Of a DNA stretch of 64,000 bases, positions 9,941 through 18,969 are shown one piece after another; position 1 is the first letter of the stretch; every line of letters begins with the position of its first letter. The stretch comes from Paracoccaceae bacterium. Lineage in GTDB: Bacteria > Pseudomonadota > Alphaproteobacteria > Rhodobacterales > Rhodobacteraceae. A program made the position numbers and the translations under genes. The notes beneath the pieces were generated by a model, which made no database searches, was not told the origin of the DNA, and saw only the letters and a list, made by a program, of their open reading frames with translations. The DNA lies in assembly GCA_028874915.1 (NCBI GenBank), contig JAPPHA010000081.1, positions 19,421-83,420 of the forward strand, written 5' to 3'.

Positions 9941-11290
9941 ATGAAAGCGATTCTGTCGAACTCCATTCGACCGGTTCCGAGATCTGCAACCGCACCCCGA
10001 TCTTTCGACGGCAACGACCGCCCATTCTGGTGGGAGGACGCACCGAGGCCGGATACCGAAATCGAGCCGCTGCCTCGCGCGGCAGATGTCGCAGTCGTCG
10101 GTTCCGGATATGCCGGACTGACCGCGGCGATAACGCTCGCCCGCGCCGGCCGCGAGGTTGTCGTGTTGGAGGCGGAAGTTCCGGGATTTGGCGCATCCAG
10201 CCGTGCAGGAGGGATGATTGGCGGCGGACACGTCATGCCATTCGAGCTTTTGTCGAAGCGATATGGCGAATCCCGCGCTGCGGCGATCTTGCGAGAGGGG
10301 CTGAATGCATTCGAGTTCACGACGGATCTGATCCGGTCCGAACGGATAGAGTGCGACTTCAGGACGGTCGGCAGGCTCCGTGCCGCCTGGCGGCCACGGG
10401 ATTTCGACATGATTCGACGGGATGTCGACAGTGTGACGCGTCATCTCGGATATGACGTTACTGTCATTTCGAAGTCGCAACTGGCAGATGAGATCCGGTC
10501 CGAATGCTACGCCGGAGGATGCATTTACAATAGGCACGGCGGCCTTCATCCCGCGAAGTTTCACGCCGGCCTGTTGGAACGCGCCGTGCACAGCGGGGTG
10601 ACGGTTCGGTCGCGGGCCCGGGTGATCGGCATGGAGCGAGACTCTTCTGGTCACCGCATCGGCACCGTTCGGGGTTCGATCCGCGCCGGGAACGTTATCG
10701 TGGCAACCAACGGATACACGCTTCCCGAACTTCGACCGTTCGCCAAACGCCTCATCCCGGTTCATTCCTATATGATCGCTACAAATCCGCTGGGGGAGGC
10801 CCGGATTCGGCGACTGATTCCCAATCTCCGCATGATCGTGGAGACCCGTTGGCGGCACTGCTATTACCGGCCGTCGCCTGACGGTCAGCGACTTCTTCTC
10901 GGGGCGAGGGCGTCCCTGGGCCGAATTCGCCTCGATTACGCTGCCGCGACCCTTCGCGAGTTGATGGTTGGAATTTTCCCGGACCTGTCCGATGCTACCG
11001 TTTCACATTGCTGGACTGGACAGCTCGGCTTCGCCCGGGACCTCCTTCCCCATGTCGGGGAAATCGACGGCAGGCACTACGCACTCGCCTGCAACGGCTC
11101 CGGCGTCGCCCTGCTGCCCTATCTCGGGCACCTGGCCGCCCAAAAGGTCTTGGGATCGATGGACGGCGACTGTGCTTATGATGGTCAGGAATTCCGTCCG
11201 ATTCACCCGTTCTACACGGGCCGTCCCTGGTTTCGTCCCTTCCTTACCGGATTCTACCGGTGGAAGGACTTTCGCGAAGGTTCGCGCTGA
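9941..11290 (+). CDS. FAD-dependent amine/amino-acid oxidase of the DAO (DadA/sarcosine oxidase) family
   Basis: Predicted to oxidise a secondary amine or D-amino acid to an imine, as sarcosine oxidase, glycine oxidase or gamma-glutamylputrescine oxidase do. The 449-residue protein has a WWEDAP lead (typical of the PuuB-like group), the FAD fold AADVAVVGSGYAGLTAA, and GASSRAGGMIGGGH, which places the flavin ring. The C-terminal part, GEIDGRHYALACNGSGVALLP, is the usual family ending. The start ATG lies 2 nt after the preceding stop codon, so the two are translationally linked. Together with HyuA/HyuB downstream, a role in breaking down N-methylated or cyclic amide compounds is plausible but inferred. 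Confidence 0.82.
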   Translation: MKAILSNSIRPVPRSATAPRSFDGNDRPFWWEDAPRPDTEIEPLPRAADVAVVGSGYAGLTAAITLARAGREVVVLEAEVPGFGASSRAGGMIGGGHVMPFELLSKRYGESRAAAILREGLNAFEFTTDLIRSERIECDFRTVGRLRAAWRPRDFDMIRRDVDSVTRHLGYDVTVISKSQLADEIRSECYAGGCIYNRHGGLHPAKFHAGLLERAVHSGVTVRSRARVIGMERDSSGHRIGTVRGSIRAGNVIVATNGYTLPELRPFAKRLIPVHSYMIATNPLGEARIRRLIPNLRMIVETRWRHCYYRPSPDGQRLLLGARASLGRIRLDYAAATLRELMVGIFPDLSDATVSHCWTGQLGFARDLLPHVGEIDGRHYALACNGSGVALLPYLGHLAAQKVLGSMDGDCAYDGQEFRPIHPFYTGRPWFRPFLTGFYRWKDFREGSR

Positions 11291-11342
11291 CGGTGACAGT
11301 GATGGCGGCGCACATCAGCTTGCGTGAGAAAGGTCGGTTGCA

Positions 11343-13403
11343 TTGACCTGGACAGTTGGCGTCGATGTCGGGGGATCTTTCACCGATTTCTTTGCTGTCA
11401 ATGAACATGACGGAAGAACAGCCGTCCATAAGGTGCTTTCGACTCCACAGAACCCGGCCCAAGCCATCATCCAGGGTCTTCGGGAAATGTGTGACGATCA
11501 CGGAATTGCCACCCACGCCATATCGCGGTTTTCCCATGGGACGACCGTCGGAACCAATGCCCTTATCCAGCGCAAAGGGGCGCGGGTCGCCTTGGTCACG
11601 ACAAGCGGCTTTCGTGACCTTCTTGAAATCGGACGCCAGACCCGGCCGAGCATCTTCAGTCTTCAACTCGACCATCCGGCACCGCTGGTGCCTCGAGGTC
11701 TCTGCTTCGAACTGGACGAGCGGACTGGCCCAGGAGGCGAAATTGTCAGATCACCGAGCGATGTCGGCATCCTTGAGACAATAGACCGCGTGCGCGAAAG
11801 CGGAGTCGATGCCTGCGCGGTCTGTTTCCTGTTTTCGTTCGCCGCAGATTCCAACGAAAGACGGATTGCTGCTGCGTTGAGAAAAGGGATTCCAGGTCTC
11901 TATGTGTCCCGGTCCTCGGACATCTATCCCGAGATTCGCGAATTCGAAAGGTTTTCGACGACGGTGCTGAATGCCTATTTGCAACCGGTATTCGACGAAT
12001 ACCTGACGACGCTTGAATCCGTACTGGGCGAGATCATTCCTTCTGCGGCAATTGGCATCAATCAGTCGAACGGCGGATTGACGTCGATCGGCACCGGACG
12101 CGACTACCCGGTCCGCACCATCCTGTCCGGACCCGCCGCCGGTGTTCTCGGATCGATCCACGTCGCCCTCGAATCGTCCTACAAAAATGTCATCACGCTC
12201 GACATGGGCGGTACAAGTGCAGATGTTGGATTGGTTCGAGAAGGCGAAGCCGATCTGAGCACCAGCAGGGACGTGGCCGGATTCCCTGTACGACTGCCGA
12301 TGATCGACATCCATACCGTCGGTGCCGGTGGCGGTTCGGTCGCGTGGATCGACCGGGATGGTTTGCTGAAGGTCGGCCCCAGGAGCGCTGGCGCCGACCC
12401 GGGTCCAGCCTGCTATGGCCGGGGAGGGGTTGAGCCGACGGTTTCTGATGCCAATGCGGTTCTGGGCCGCTTGGATCCGTCAGGTCTTTTGGGTGGAAAA
12501 ATGAAAATCGACCTCGATGCGGCCAGGAACGCAATTCGTCTGGTTGCAGAGCCGATCGGCCACAGTGTCGAGGCCACCGCCCTCGGGATTTCCGACATCG
12601 TCGTCGCGAACATGGTTCGCGCCGTGCGGCGAATCTCCGTTGAACGGGGCTACGATCCGCGGGATTATACCTTGATGTCCTTTGGGGGCGCCGGCGGTCT
12701 CCATGCCGTCGAAGTCGGGCGCATGCTGGGAATTCGCAAGGTCGTCGTCCCTCATTCCCCGGGAATCCTGTGCGCGATGGGACTGGTCGTTGCGGACATG
12801 AAGGAAGACCTTGTCCGGTCAACCCGGCTTCCCGTCACGGACGGCAATCTCGAAAGTCTTCGCCCTGTGCTGGAGGGATTGGCAAAAGATCTCGACGACT
12901 GGTTTGAAGCCGAAAGAATACCTGGATGTGACAGGGACTGTCAGATCGCCCTGGATATGCGATTTGTCGGTCAGAACCACGAACTTCGCGTCCCGCTGCC
13001 CGACGCATCCGTCGATTCCGCCCCGTCCGGTTCCCGTCTGACGGATATGTTCCTGACAGAACACCGACGCTGTTACGGATACGCCAACGCCGATGACCGA
13101 ATCGAGATCATCAATGTTCGACTCACCGGTTTCGGCCGAAGGCGCCGGGACTCCTCCAGAGAAAGGAAACGCTCGAATCGCGAATTGAAATGCCCGCGAC
13201 CGGTGACCGTGCGTCCGGTCCTTTTTGACATCGCGACTGATACGCCGGCAGATACGCCGGTTTTTGACCGCGAGGTGCTGGAGCCGGGGCAGTGGCTCAG
13301 GGGTCCAGCCGTCGTCCGGCAACTGGACTCGACCACGATTCTCGGACCCGGCGACATCCTCCTGGTCGACGAACATCGCAATCTGGTCATTGACGTTTCG
13401 TGA
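11343..13403 (+). CDS. hyuA: Hydantoinase/oxoprolinase subunit A (HyuA family, ATP-dependent)
   Basis: ATP-binding subunit of an ATP-dependent cyclic-amide hydrolase (N-methylhydantoinase, 5-oxoprolinase or acetophenone-carboxylase type). The 686-residue protein starts with WTVGVDVGGSFTDFFAV, the actin-like phosphate-binding loop of the family. It continues with FSHGTTVGTNALIQRKGA, TLDMGGTSADVGL and VGAGGGSVAWID, all hallmark segments. The start is TTG at 11343 behind GAGAAAGG; no ATG fits better. It lies 52 bp after the DAO-family oxidase and 17 bp before hyuB. The substrate cannot be read from sequence; hydantoin, N-methylhydantoin and 5-oxoproline are all possible. Confidence 0.9.
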   Translation: MTWTVGVDVGGSFTDFFAVNEHDGRTAVHKVLSTPQNPAQAIIQGLREMCDDHGIATHAISRFSHGTTVGTNALIQRKGARVALVTTSGFRDLLEIGRQTRPSIFSLQLDHPAPLVPRGLCFELDERTGPGGEIVRSPSDVGILETIDRVRESGVDACAVCFLFSFAADSNERRIAAALRKGIPGLYVSRSSDIYPEIREFERFSTTVLNAYLQPVFDEYLTTLESVLGEIIPSAAIGINQSNGGLTSIGTGRDYPVRTILSGPAAGVLGSIHVALESSYKNVITLDMGGTSADVGLVREGEADLSTSRDVAGFPVRLPMIDIHTVGAGGGSVAWIDRDGLLKVGPRSAGADPGPACYGRGGVEPTVSDANAVLGRLDPSGLLGGKMKIDLDAARNAIRLVAEPIGHSVEATALGISDIVVANMVRAVRRISVERGYDPRDYTLMSFGGAGGLHAVEVGRMLGIRKVVVPHSPGILCAMGLVVADMKEDLVRSTRLPVTDGNLESLRPVLEGLAKDLDDWFEAERIPGCDRDCQIALDMRFVGQNHELRVPLPDASVDSAPSGSRLTDMFLTEHRRCYGYANADDRIEIINVRLTGFGRRRRDSSRERKRSNRELKCPRPVTVRPVLFDIATDTPADTPVFDREVLEPGQWLRGPAVVRQLDSTTILGPGDILLVDEHRNLVIDVS

Positions 13404-13420
13404 CAGGGGAGTCGCCACCC

Positions 13421-15100
13421 ATGTCCGATCTGACAATCGATCCAATTTCTCTGGAGATCATGTTGAATGCTCTCCGATCCGTCGCCGACGAGACCTACAA
13501 TGCGCTGACACGCAGCGCCTATTCCACGAACATCAAGGAACGGAGAGATCACTCCACGGCGGTCATGGACGCCAATGGCCGACTCGTCGCTCAGGCCGAG
13601 AACTCCTTGCCCGTACACCTATCCTCCATGGCTGGTCTCATGCGGGCCTTGCTTGACAAGTATCCAGGCGCGGAAATTCGCGAAGGAGATATATTCGTAT
13701 CCAATGATCCCCATGTTGCCGGAGGCTCGCACCTGCCCGACATCAATCTGGCGATGCCGGTCTTCGTGAACGGTCGATGTCTCGCCTTCGTCTGCAATAT
13801 CGCACACCATGCGGACGTTGGCGGCATGGTTCCGGGATCCATAGCGGGCGGGATGACGGAGATCTATCAGGAAGGGCTGCGCATCCCTGCGGTGAAGCTC
13901 TTTGACCAGGGGCAACTGGTAAGGGACATATTCGATATCCTGTTGCTGAATGTTCGCGTTCCCGACGAGCGGAAGGGCGACTACAACGCCCAGATTGCGG
14001 CATGTAGACTGGGCGAAAGGAGAATGCAGGAGTTTGCCGGACGCCACGGACCCGAAACTCTTGAAACTGCATTTGGCGAAATTATCCGGCGAACAGAAGA
14101 CAGATTGCGTCGTGCTGTCAGCGAGATTCCGGACGGAACCTACAGTTTCGAGGACATGATGGATGACGACGGTTGCGAAAACTATGACATTGTAATCCGT
14201 ATCACCGTTCGAGTTCGAGGCGGCAGGATCTCGTTCGACTTTGCAGGGACGGCACCGCAGACTGCGGGTAACATCAACGCCCCAATTAACGCCAGCCACG
14301 CAACGCTGTGCTATGTGTTGAAGGCACTTGTCGACCCGGACGTACCCAATAACGAGGGTGTGCTGAACGTCTGCGAAATGATTGCCGAGCCCGGAACTCT
14401 CGTGAACTGCGTCGCTCCAGCACCGTGCGCGGCGCGGGCGAACACCTGCCAGCGCATAGTCGACGTTGTAATTGGTGCGCTGAAAGATGCCCTGCCGGAG
14501 GCTGCGGTCGCGGCATCCAACGGTGCGAATACTGCTGCCGTCTATTCGGGCGCCCGTCCGGATTCAGGTGAAACCTACGTCTACCTGGAGACCATTGGCG
14601 GCGGTTTCGGCGGCCGCGCCGCCAAGGATGGAACCGATGGTGTCCAGGTCCATTCCACCAACACGTCGAATCTGCCTATAGAGGTCATGGAGACCGAATA
14701 TCCACTCAGGGTCAGTCGTTACGAACTTGTCCAGGATTCCGGCGGTGCGGGGGAACATCGGGGTGGCCTGGCGATCCGAAGGGACGTGGAGCCGATCGGC
14801 CATGTCTGCAATTTCAGCGGGCAGGGCGAGAGATTCCGGCACGCACCATGGGGGCTTTTCGGTGGCTCATCCGGGAAAACTGGACGCTTTGCTCTGATCC
14901 TGGGCAGCGGCCGGGAGACCCGCCTTTCGGGAAAGCCAATGTCGGTAGAGGTTCCGCCGGGCGTGACAATTTCCGCCCAAACCGCCGGTGGCGGTGGCTA
15001 CGGGGATCCCGAGAAACGCAGCGCCGACCGCTGCCAGGAGGACTTCGACAGCGGAAAGTTCTCTCCTGAATTCATGAAGCGACATTATGGATTCCGTTAG
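13421..15100 (+). CDS. hyuB: Hydantoinase/oxoprolinase subunit B (HyuB family)
   Basis: Partner of HyuA; the two subunits together open a cyclic amide using ATP. The 559-residue sequence begins DPISLEIMLNALRSVADE, the typical HyuB start, and carries NDPHVAGGSHLPDI and IAHHADVGGMVPGS with likely metal-binding Asp and His residues, then ETIGGGFGGRAAKDGTDG and TAGGGGYGDPEKR at the C-terminus, as in other members. A GTG at 13400 overlaps the hyuA stop, but the ATG at 13421 follows AGGGGAG and gives the normal N-terminus. It is last in the plus-strand operon, ending 68 bp from the converging M24 gene. Confidence 0.9.
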   Translation: MSDLTIDPISLEIMLNALRSVADETYNALTRSAYSTNIKERRDHSTAVMDANGRLVAQAENSLPVHLSSMAGLMRALLDKYPGAEIREGDIFVSNDPHVAGGSHLPDINLAMPVFVNGRCLAFVCNIAHHADVGGMVPGSIAGGMTEIYQEGLRIPAVKLFDQGQLVRDIFDILLLNVRVPDERKGDYNAQIAACRLGERRMQEFAGRHGPETLETAFGEIIRRTEDRLRRAVSEIPDGTYSFEDMMDDDGCENYDIVIRITVRVRGGRISFDFAGTAPQTAGNINAPINASHATLCYVLKALVDPDVPNNEGVLNVCEMIAEPGTLVNCVAPAPCAARANTCQRIVDVVIGALKDALPEAAVAASNGANTAAVYSGARPDSGETYVYLETIGGGFGGRAAKDGTDGVQVHSTNTSNLPIEVMETEYPLRVSRYELVQDSGGAGEHRGGLAIRRDVEPIGHVCNFSGQGERFRHAPWGLFGGSSGKTGRFALILGSGRETRLSGKPMSVEVPPGVTISAQTAGGGGYGDPEKRSADRCQEDFDSGKFSPEFMKRHYGFR

Positions 15101-15168
15101 CGGCTGACCGGGACCTATCCGGGATCACTGCCGGAACTGCGAACGAATCCGACGAGCAGCCGGGGCGA

Positions 15169-16362
15169 TCAGAACGGAATCATCGGTGTTGTGGTCAGAA
15201 GTTCGATCCCTTTCCTGCCGACGATCACGTTCTGTTCGAAACCTGCGGTTCCGATACCATCTTTCGCTATGAATGCCTCGATACCAAGAACCGTATTCGT
15301 CTCGATAACGGCATCCAGGTGATCGTGGATGGTACTCAGGTAAGGGGGCGTCTCAAAATAAAGTCCGTTCGGGTGTCCATAGAACGGGTATTGCGCCGAC
15401 GCGCCACCGCCGTCTGATCCAATTTCGGCCACGAGGCGGTCGCCGAGTTCCGCAATTTCCTTATACGGTCGCCCAGGGCGCACGGCTTCGCACAGCGATT
15501 CGACAACGGCTGCACAACCCTCGATCAGCGTCCGTTGTTCGGGGCTGGGCCGGTTGCCGACGACTGCGGTCCGTCCTGGATCGAAATAGTATCCCTGCAG
15601 AACCGGCCCGATGATGAACGCTCGTACGAGGTCGCCACGCCTGGGAACCAGGGTGGAGTATCCGGTGAAGGGATCGCTGCAGGTGTACGCGGTCAGCTTC
15701 CCGTGCGCACAGACGACCTTGTGGTAATTCCCGCCCCTGCGCAGGAGTTCGGCGACCGCCAGTCCAGCGGATTCGGCTTCGCTGTCTCCGGCAATCAATC
15801 GCTCCATGAGAATGTTCATGGCCGGATTCACGATGGTCGCACCCTCACGAAAGCAGTCCAGTTCCCGGTCAGTCTTGATGAATCGCACCGAACGTACGAG
15901 ATCGTCAACGATCCGCCACGAGATTTGCGGGTTTGTTTCCACGAGACGCTGCCATTGCGAGACCGGAAAGAAATCCGACCCAGTGAAGGCGACCGGGTCG
16001 ACGACCTTGCGATCCTCCAGAGCCCTGACGATGCTGGTGACCGGATCGGGATGATTGCAAATTCGATCAGTTGCTACCAATTCGGGGCGTAGTTCGGGAT
16101 CGTCGACATGCAATTCCGGCGTCTTACCGGGTTGCAGTAGCACCGCACAAAATGTCCGTGCCCGGTGCGAGCTGATGTCGATGCCCTGGCCGGTCGTGTG
16201 GGAGAAATAATTGGTCAGGTAGATGATGTCTCCGGCACGGTCGAAGGACGCGCTGGTTTTGCCCCAGACCACCGCGAATTCGATGCCACGACGCCTCATC
16301 TCGTCGTCGACACGAGTCCATCTCAGTTGGTATTCTTCGATCGGAAAGTAGCGCGTAACCAT
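15169..16362 (-). CDS. Creatinase/aminopeptidase P-fold (M24) protein with an incomplete metal site
   Basis: Two-domain protein (397 residues): an N-terminal creatinase-type domain and a C-terminal pita-bread M24 domain. M24 enzymes are either dimetal peptidases or, as in creatinase, metal-free hydrolases of small C-N compounds. Four of the five usual metal ligands can be matched: Asp in GYYFDPGRT, His in YPFYGHPNG, Glu in LGIEAFI and Glu in GFEQNVIV. The first Asp, expected a few residues after GDLV, is absent (GDLVRAFIIG). Its ATG overlaps the stop codon of the dimethylformamidase-like gene as TGATG, so the two are co-translated. A creatinase-like, non-peptidase role is plausible; the substrate is unknown. 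Confidence 0.75.
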   Translation of the reverse strand: MVTRYFPIEEYQLRWTRVDDEMRRRGIEFAVVWGKTSASFDRAGDIIYLTNYFSHTTGQGIDISSHRARTFCAVLLQPGKTPELHVDDPELRPELVATDRICNHPDPVTSIVRALEDRKVVDPVAFTGSDFFPVSQWQRLVETNPQISWRIVDDLVRSVRFIKTDRELDCFREGATIVNPAMNILMERLIAGDSEAESAGLAVAELLRRGGNYHKVVCAHGKLTAYTCSDPFTGYSTLVPRRGDLVRAFIIGPVLQGYYFDPGRTAVVGNRPSPEQRTLIEGCAAVVESLCEAVRPGRPYKEIAELGDRLVAEIGSDGGGASAQYPFYGHPNGLYFETPPYLSTIHDHLDAVIETNTVLGIEAFIAKDGIGTAGFEQNVIVGRKGIELLTTTPMIPF

Positions 16363-18605
16363 CACTCACCATTCGGACTTGGCCTCAAGAATCGTCGCAG
16401 GACATTCCCGGTGATCTGGGCGACATTGTTGTCGAAGCCATTGTGGGCGAGGGACGTGATCCATGCGATCGATCCCACCGAAAAGACTGCCCCGCCGCCG
16501 GGCGTATCGAAATACGCCATGTCAGCGCGGACGAAGCCATGCTGGGAACCATCGGTTCCGCGGGTTGCGATCGGGTATTCCTCGCAGCTCAGGATGCCGT
16601 CGACACCCACGTTCTCGGATGTCGCGAGGACAACGCTGTTGGGAGGAGAACCAAGATCGGGGTCCCAGCGATCGATTTCGATTCCTGCAGCACCGCCACC
16701 CCGGCGGCCGAAATCCCCGATGACCTCTTCCGGCCCGATTCCATCGAATATGAAGGCGAACTCCGGGTCGTGGCTCGCTGCGGTTCGCCTGAAATATGTC
16801 GACCGGGCGAACAGGGTCGAAGAATACCCGACCCCGACCAGTCTTTGCGGTGCCCGACCGCTGGTGCGCCACAGGCCGCCAGGTTCGCCTGTAAACAGCA
16901 TGTGATCCTCACCGGGTTCACCCTCCCAGGCCCGTACACCCGTCGCGCCCTTGCGGCATTCCAGGATGCCGGGGAAGCCGTCATGGAAGGCCACGCGCCA
17001 ATAGAACCCGTTGCCGCCGAGATAGAGGTGTCGACCACCATTCTGCTGGTAGTGGTCGATGGCGTCCCACATTCTTGTCGATGTGTATTCGGGATGGGAA
17101 AGAGTTATGATCGCTCTATAGCCGGAAATCGCGTCGGCGCCCCTCGCGTGAATGTCCTCATCCGTGACGATGTCGTACGACTGACCAACGTGCTCAAGCC
17201 AAGCCAGCAAGTGCGTATCGTTGATGTAGTTGAACGTATAGGGTCCCGGGCGCATGGTCAGCAGAGGCCGCAGTCGGCTGCTGTAACAGACACCGCTGCC
17301 GTCCAAGTGATGGTCATAGGTTGAATGCCCCAGGTCGCGATGCTCATGGAGGTGAAGTTCATACTGGCTGAGCTGGTTGACGCTCTCCGACATCACTTCA
17401 GAGCCGACCATGTCAACCTTCACATGGGTATTGGCATAGGCAAGATAGGTCGCCGTACAGGCGATCACCGCCACTTCCGCGGTCCGTTCGCCAGCAGGCG
17501 GTCGGACGAAAAACGGGATATAGTCCCGATCGCCGCTGTCCGTCTCAAGGATTGCGGTATAGAAGCCGCTCCGGCAGTCTCCCGGCACGTCCCAGGTGAA
17601 GTCGGTCTCCCAGCCGCAATCGTAGATGTCGTCCGAATGGAAGTGTATGGCACCATATTGTTCCGGTGCATTCTTCCAACACAGGACCGATGAATCCCAG
17701 TTGTGTCCTGTCATCGCCCGTGTCGGCATGTTGATCGTGCGACCATGGACTGCATTGCCGGAAACGTCCTCGATACGGTCCGACGTCATTTGTCTGGAGA
17801 AATCCCAGCTTGCCAGAATCCCGGCCGGGGCCAGAGAAGCTCCTGACAAACGAACGAAGGCATCGGCTTCCTCAAGCTCAAGGACGGTACCAAAAACAGT
17901 CGGTCGCTCGATCTTCCCGTCGAAGAACCGGTTGGCGCCTGCCGCGGCGGAACCGGTCATTCGGGTGCTGGTTGCGGCGATGAGAAAGGGGACTCCGGAA
18001 CCCGGTGCTGTCGAGTCACTGTCCAGCCTCATTGAAGCCTTTGCGACACGGGGAATTCCCGGTATTGCGCGCATCGCAATCTGGCCAATTCCTGCGGTGC
18101 CGGTATCGAAATCCATGTGAGCCATTACCAGGTACCAATGCCGGTACAGCAATGGCACGCCGCAGCTGACCTTTCCGCATCCGCCTATCTCGAGCGCCAG
18201 TGCTCCGTCTGCGTCCAGACCCAATTGCCATCCCTGCGCCGCCGCATCGTCCCAGTGGCTCAGGATCGTCTGATCTCCCCGTCCCGGAAGCGTCGGCCAG
18301 ACAAGAGCGGCAACCGAGAATTGCTGTCCAGCAGACATTCGGTCCGGATCGTCGATCCTGGCATAGGATCCCGGAAAGAGGTGCTGGAACCGGCCCTTTA
18401 TCTGGTCGGGCCGAATGCGTTCGACAGGATCAACACGAAAACCTGGACCGGAGGGATCTAGGTCCGCGCAGATCACCCGCCCGATCCGGGCACGGTAACT
18501 GTCGATGCCGTCGCAGCTGACCTTGAACGCGATCGTGGATCCGGGGGACGTATTCCAGTCGTCACAGTAACCGAGCACACGAATTCCGGATGAGAGCGTG
18601 TTCAT
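16362..18605 (-). CDS. N,N-dimethylformamidase-like large (beta) subunit
   Basis: Resembles the large subunit of dimethylformamidase, a mononuclear-iron amidohydrolase that cleaves formamides. The length (747 residues) is close to the known enzyme's (about 760). Residues 95-270 look like a LamG/concanavalin-type beta-sandwich, followed by an Ig-like strand region and a Rossmann-like amidohydrolase core. Candidate iron ligands match the reported Tyr/His/Glu set: Tyr441 in GVCYSSRLRP, and His504 and Glu506 in LSHPEY; Asn532 in GGNGFYW is also conserved-looking. It lies 1 nt after the small-subunit gene and overlaps the M24 gene. This family is wider than true DMFase, so the natural substrate may be another N-substituted amide. 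Confidence 0.82.
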   Translation of the reverse strand: MNTLSSGIRVLGYCDDWNTSPGSTIAFKVSCDGIDSYRARIGRVICADLDPSGPGFRVDPVERIRPDQIKGRFQHLFPGSYARIDDPDRMSAGQQFSVAALVWPTLPGRGDQTILSHWDDAAAQGWQLGLDADGALALEIGGCGKVSCGVPLLYRHWYLVMAHMDFDTGTAGIGQIAMRAIPGIPRVAKASMRLDSDSTAPGSGVPFLIAATSTRMTGSAAAGANRFFDGKIERPTVFGTVLELEEADAFVRLSGASLAPAGILASWDFSRQMTSDRIEDVSGNAVHGRTINMPTRAMTGHNWDSSVLCWKNAPEQYGAIHFHSDDIYDCGWETDFTWDVPGDCRSGFYTAILETDSGDRDYIPFFVRPPAGERTAEVAVIACTATYLAYANTHVKVDMVGSEVMSESVNQLSQYELHLHEHRDLGHSTYDHHLDGSGVCYSSRLRPLLTMRPGPYTFNYINDTHLLAWLEHVGQSYDIVTDEDIHARGADAISGYRAIITLSHPEYTSTRMWDAIDHYQQNGGRHLYLGGNGFYWRVAFHDGFPGILECRKGATGVRAWEGEPGEDHMLFTGEPGGLWRTSGRAPQRLVGVGYSSTLFARSTYFRRTAASHDPEFAFIFDGIGPEEVIGDFGRRGGGAAGIEIDRWDPDLGSPPNSVVLATSENVGVDGILSCEEYPIATRGTDGSQHGFVRADMAYFDTPGGGAVFSVGSIAWITSLAHNGFDNNVAQITGNVLRRFLRPSPNGE

Positions 18606-18606
18606 T

Positions 18607-18933
18607 CTACAATTCCAGTTCCATACCGGTCAGATCCCGCCACCGAAGTCTGAACACCGCCCATTCGGCCGCGTCGAGGCTATCGAAGATGCGGTCGTCA
18701 ACCGCTTCGATCGGCTGATTGCGTTCGCCGATACGGCCGATTCTCCACGACCGGAACGGTTTGACCACGACGAGGACATATTTTCCGCGTATCGGCATCG
18801 CCCTCATTCGGTGCAGGAGATTCCTGAGTTCCTCGCTATGGGGGCCCCGAATCCGGGCGCGAAACTCCCGCGCCAGATCGACACGGCCGGGATCAACAGG
18901 GTAGATGGCAGCCTCTTCCCAGTAACGGTACAT
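18607..18933 (-). CDS. N,N-dimethylformamidase-like small (alpha) subunit
   Basis: A 108-residue, Arg- and Glu-rich soluble protein directly upstream of the large-subunit gene (1-nt spacer). This small-then-large order is that of the two-subunit dimethylformamidase, where the small chain (about 130 residues) wraps the large one. Visible features are MYRYWEEAAIYPVD at the start and an Arg/Trp-rich end. Assignment rests on gene order, size and general resemblance rather than on a sharp motif. It follows the GlxA-like regulator gene by 36 bp on the same strand. Confidence 0.65.
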   Translation of the reverse strand: MYRYWEEAAIYPVDPGRVDLAREFRARIRGPHSEELRNLLHRMRAMPIRGKYVLVVVKPFRSWRIGRIGERNQPIEAVDDRIFDSLDAAEWAVFRLRWRDLTGMELEL

Positions 18934-18969
18934 TCGCTTGCTCCGACAATCGGCAAACCCCGGGGGCCG

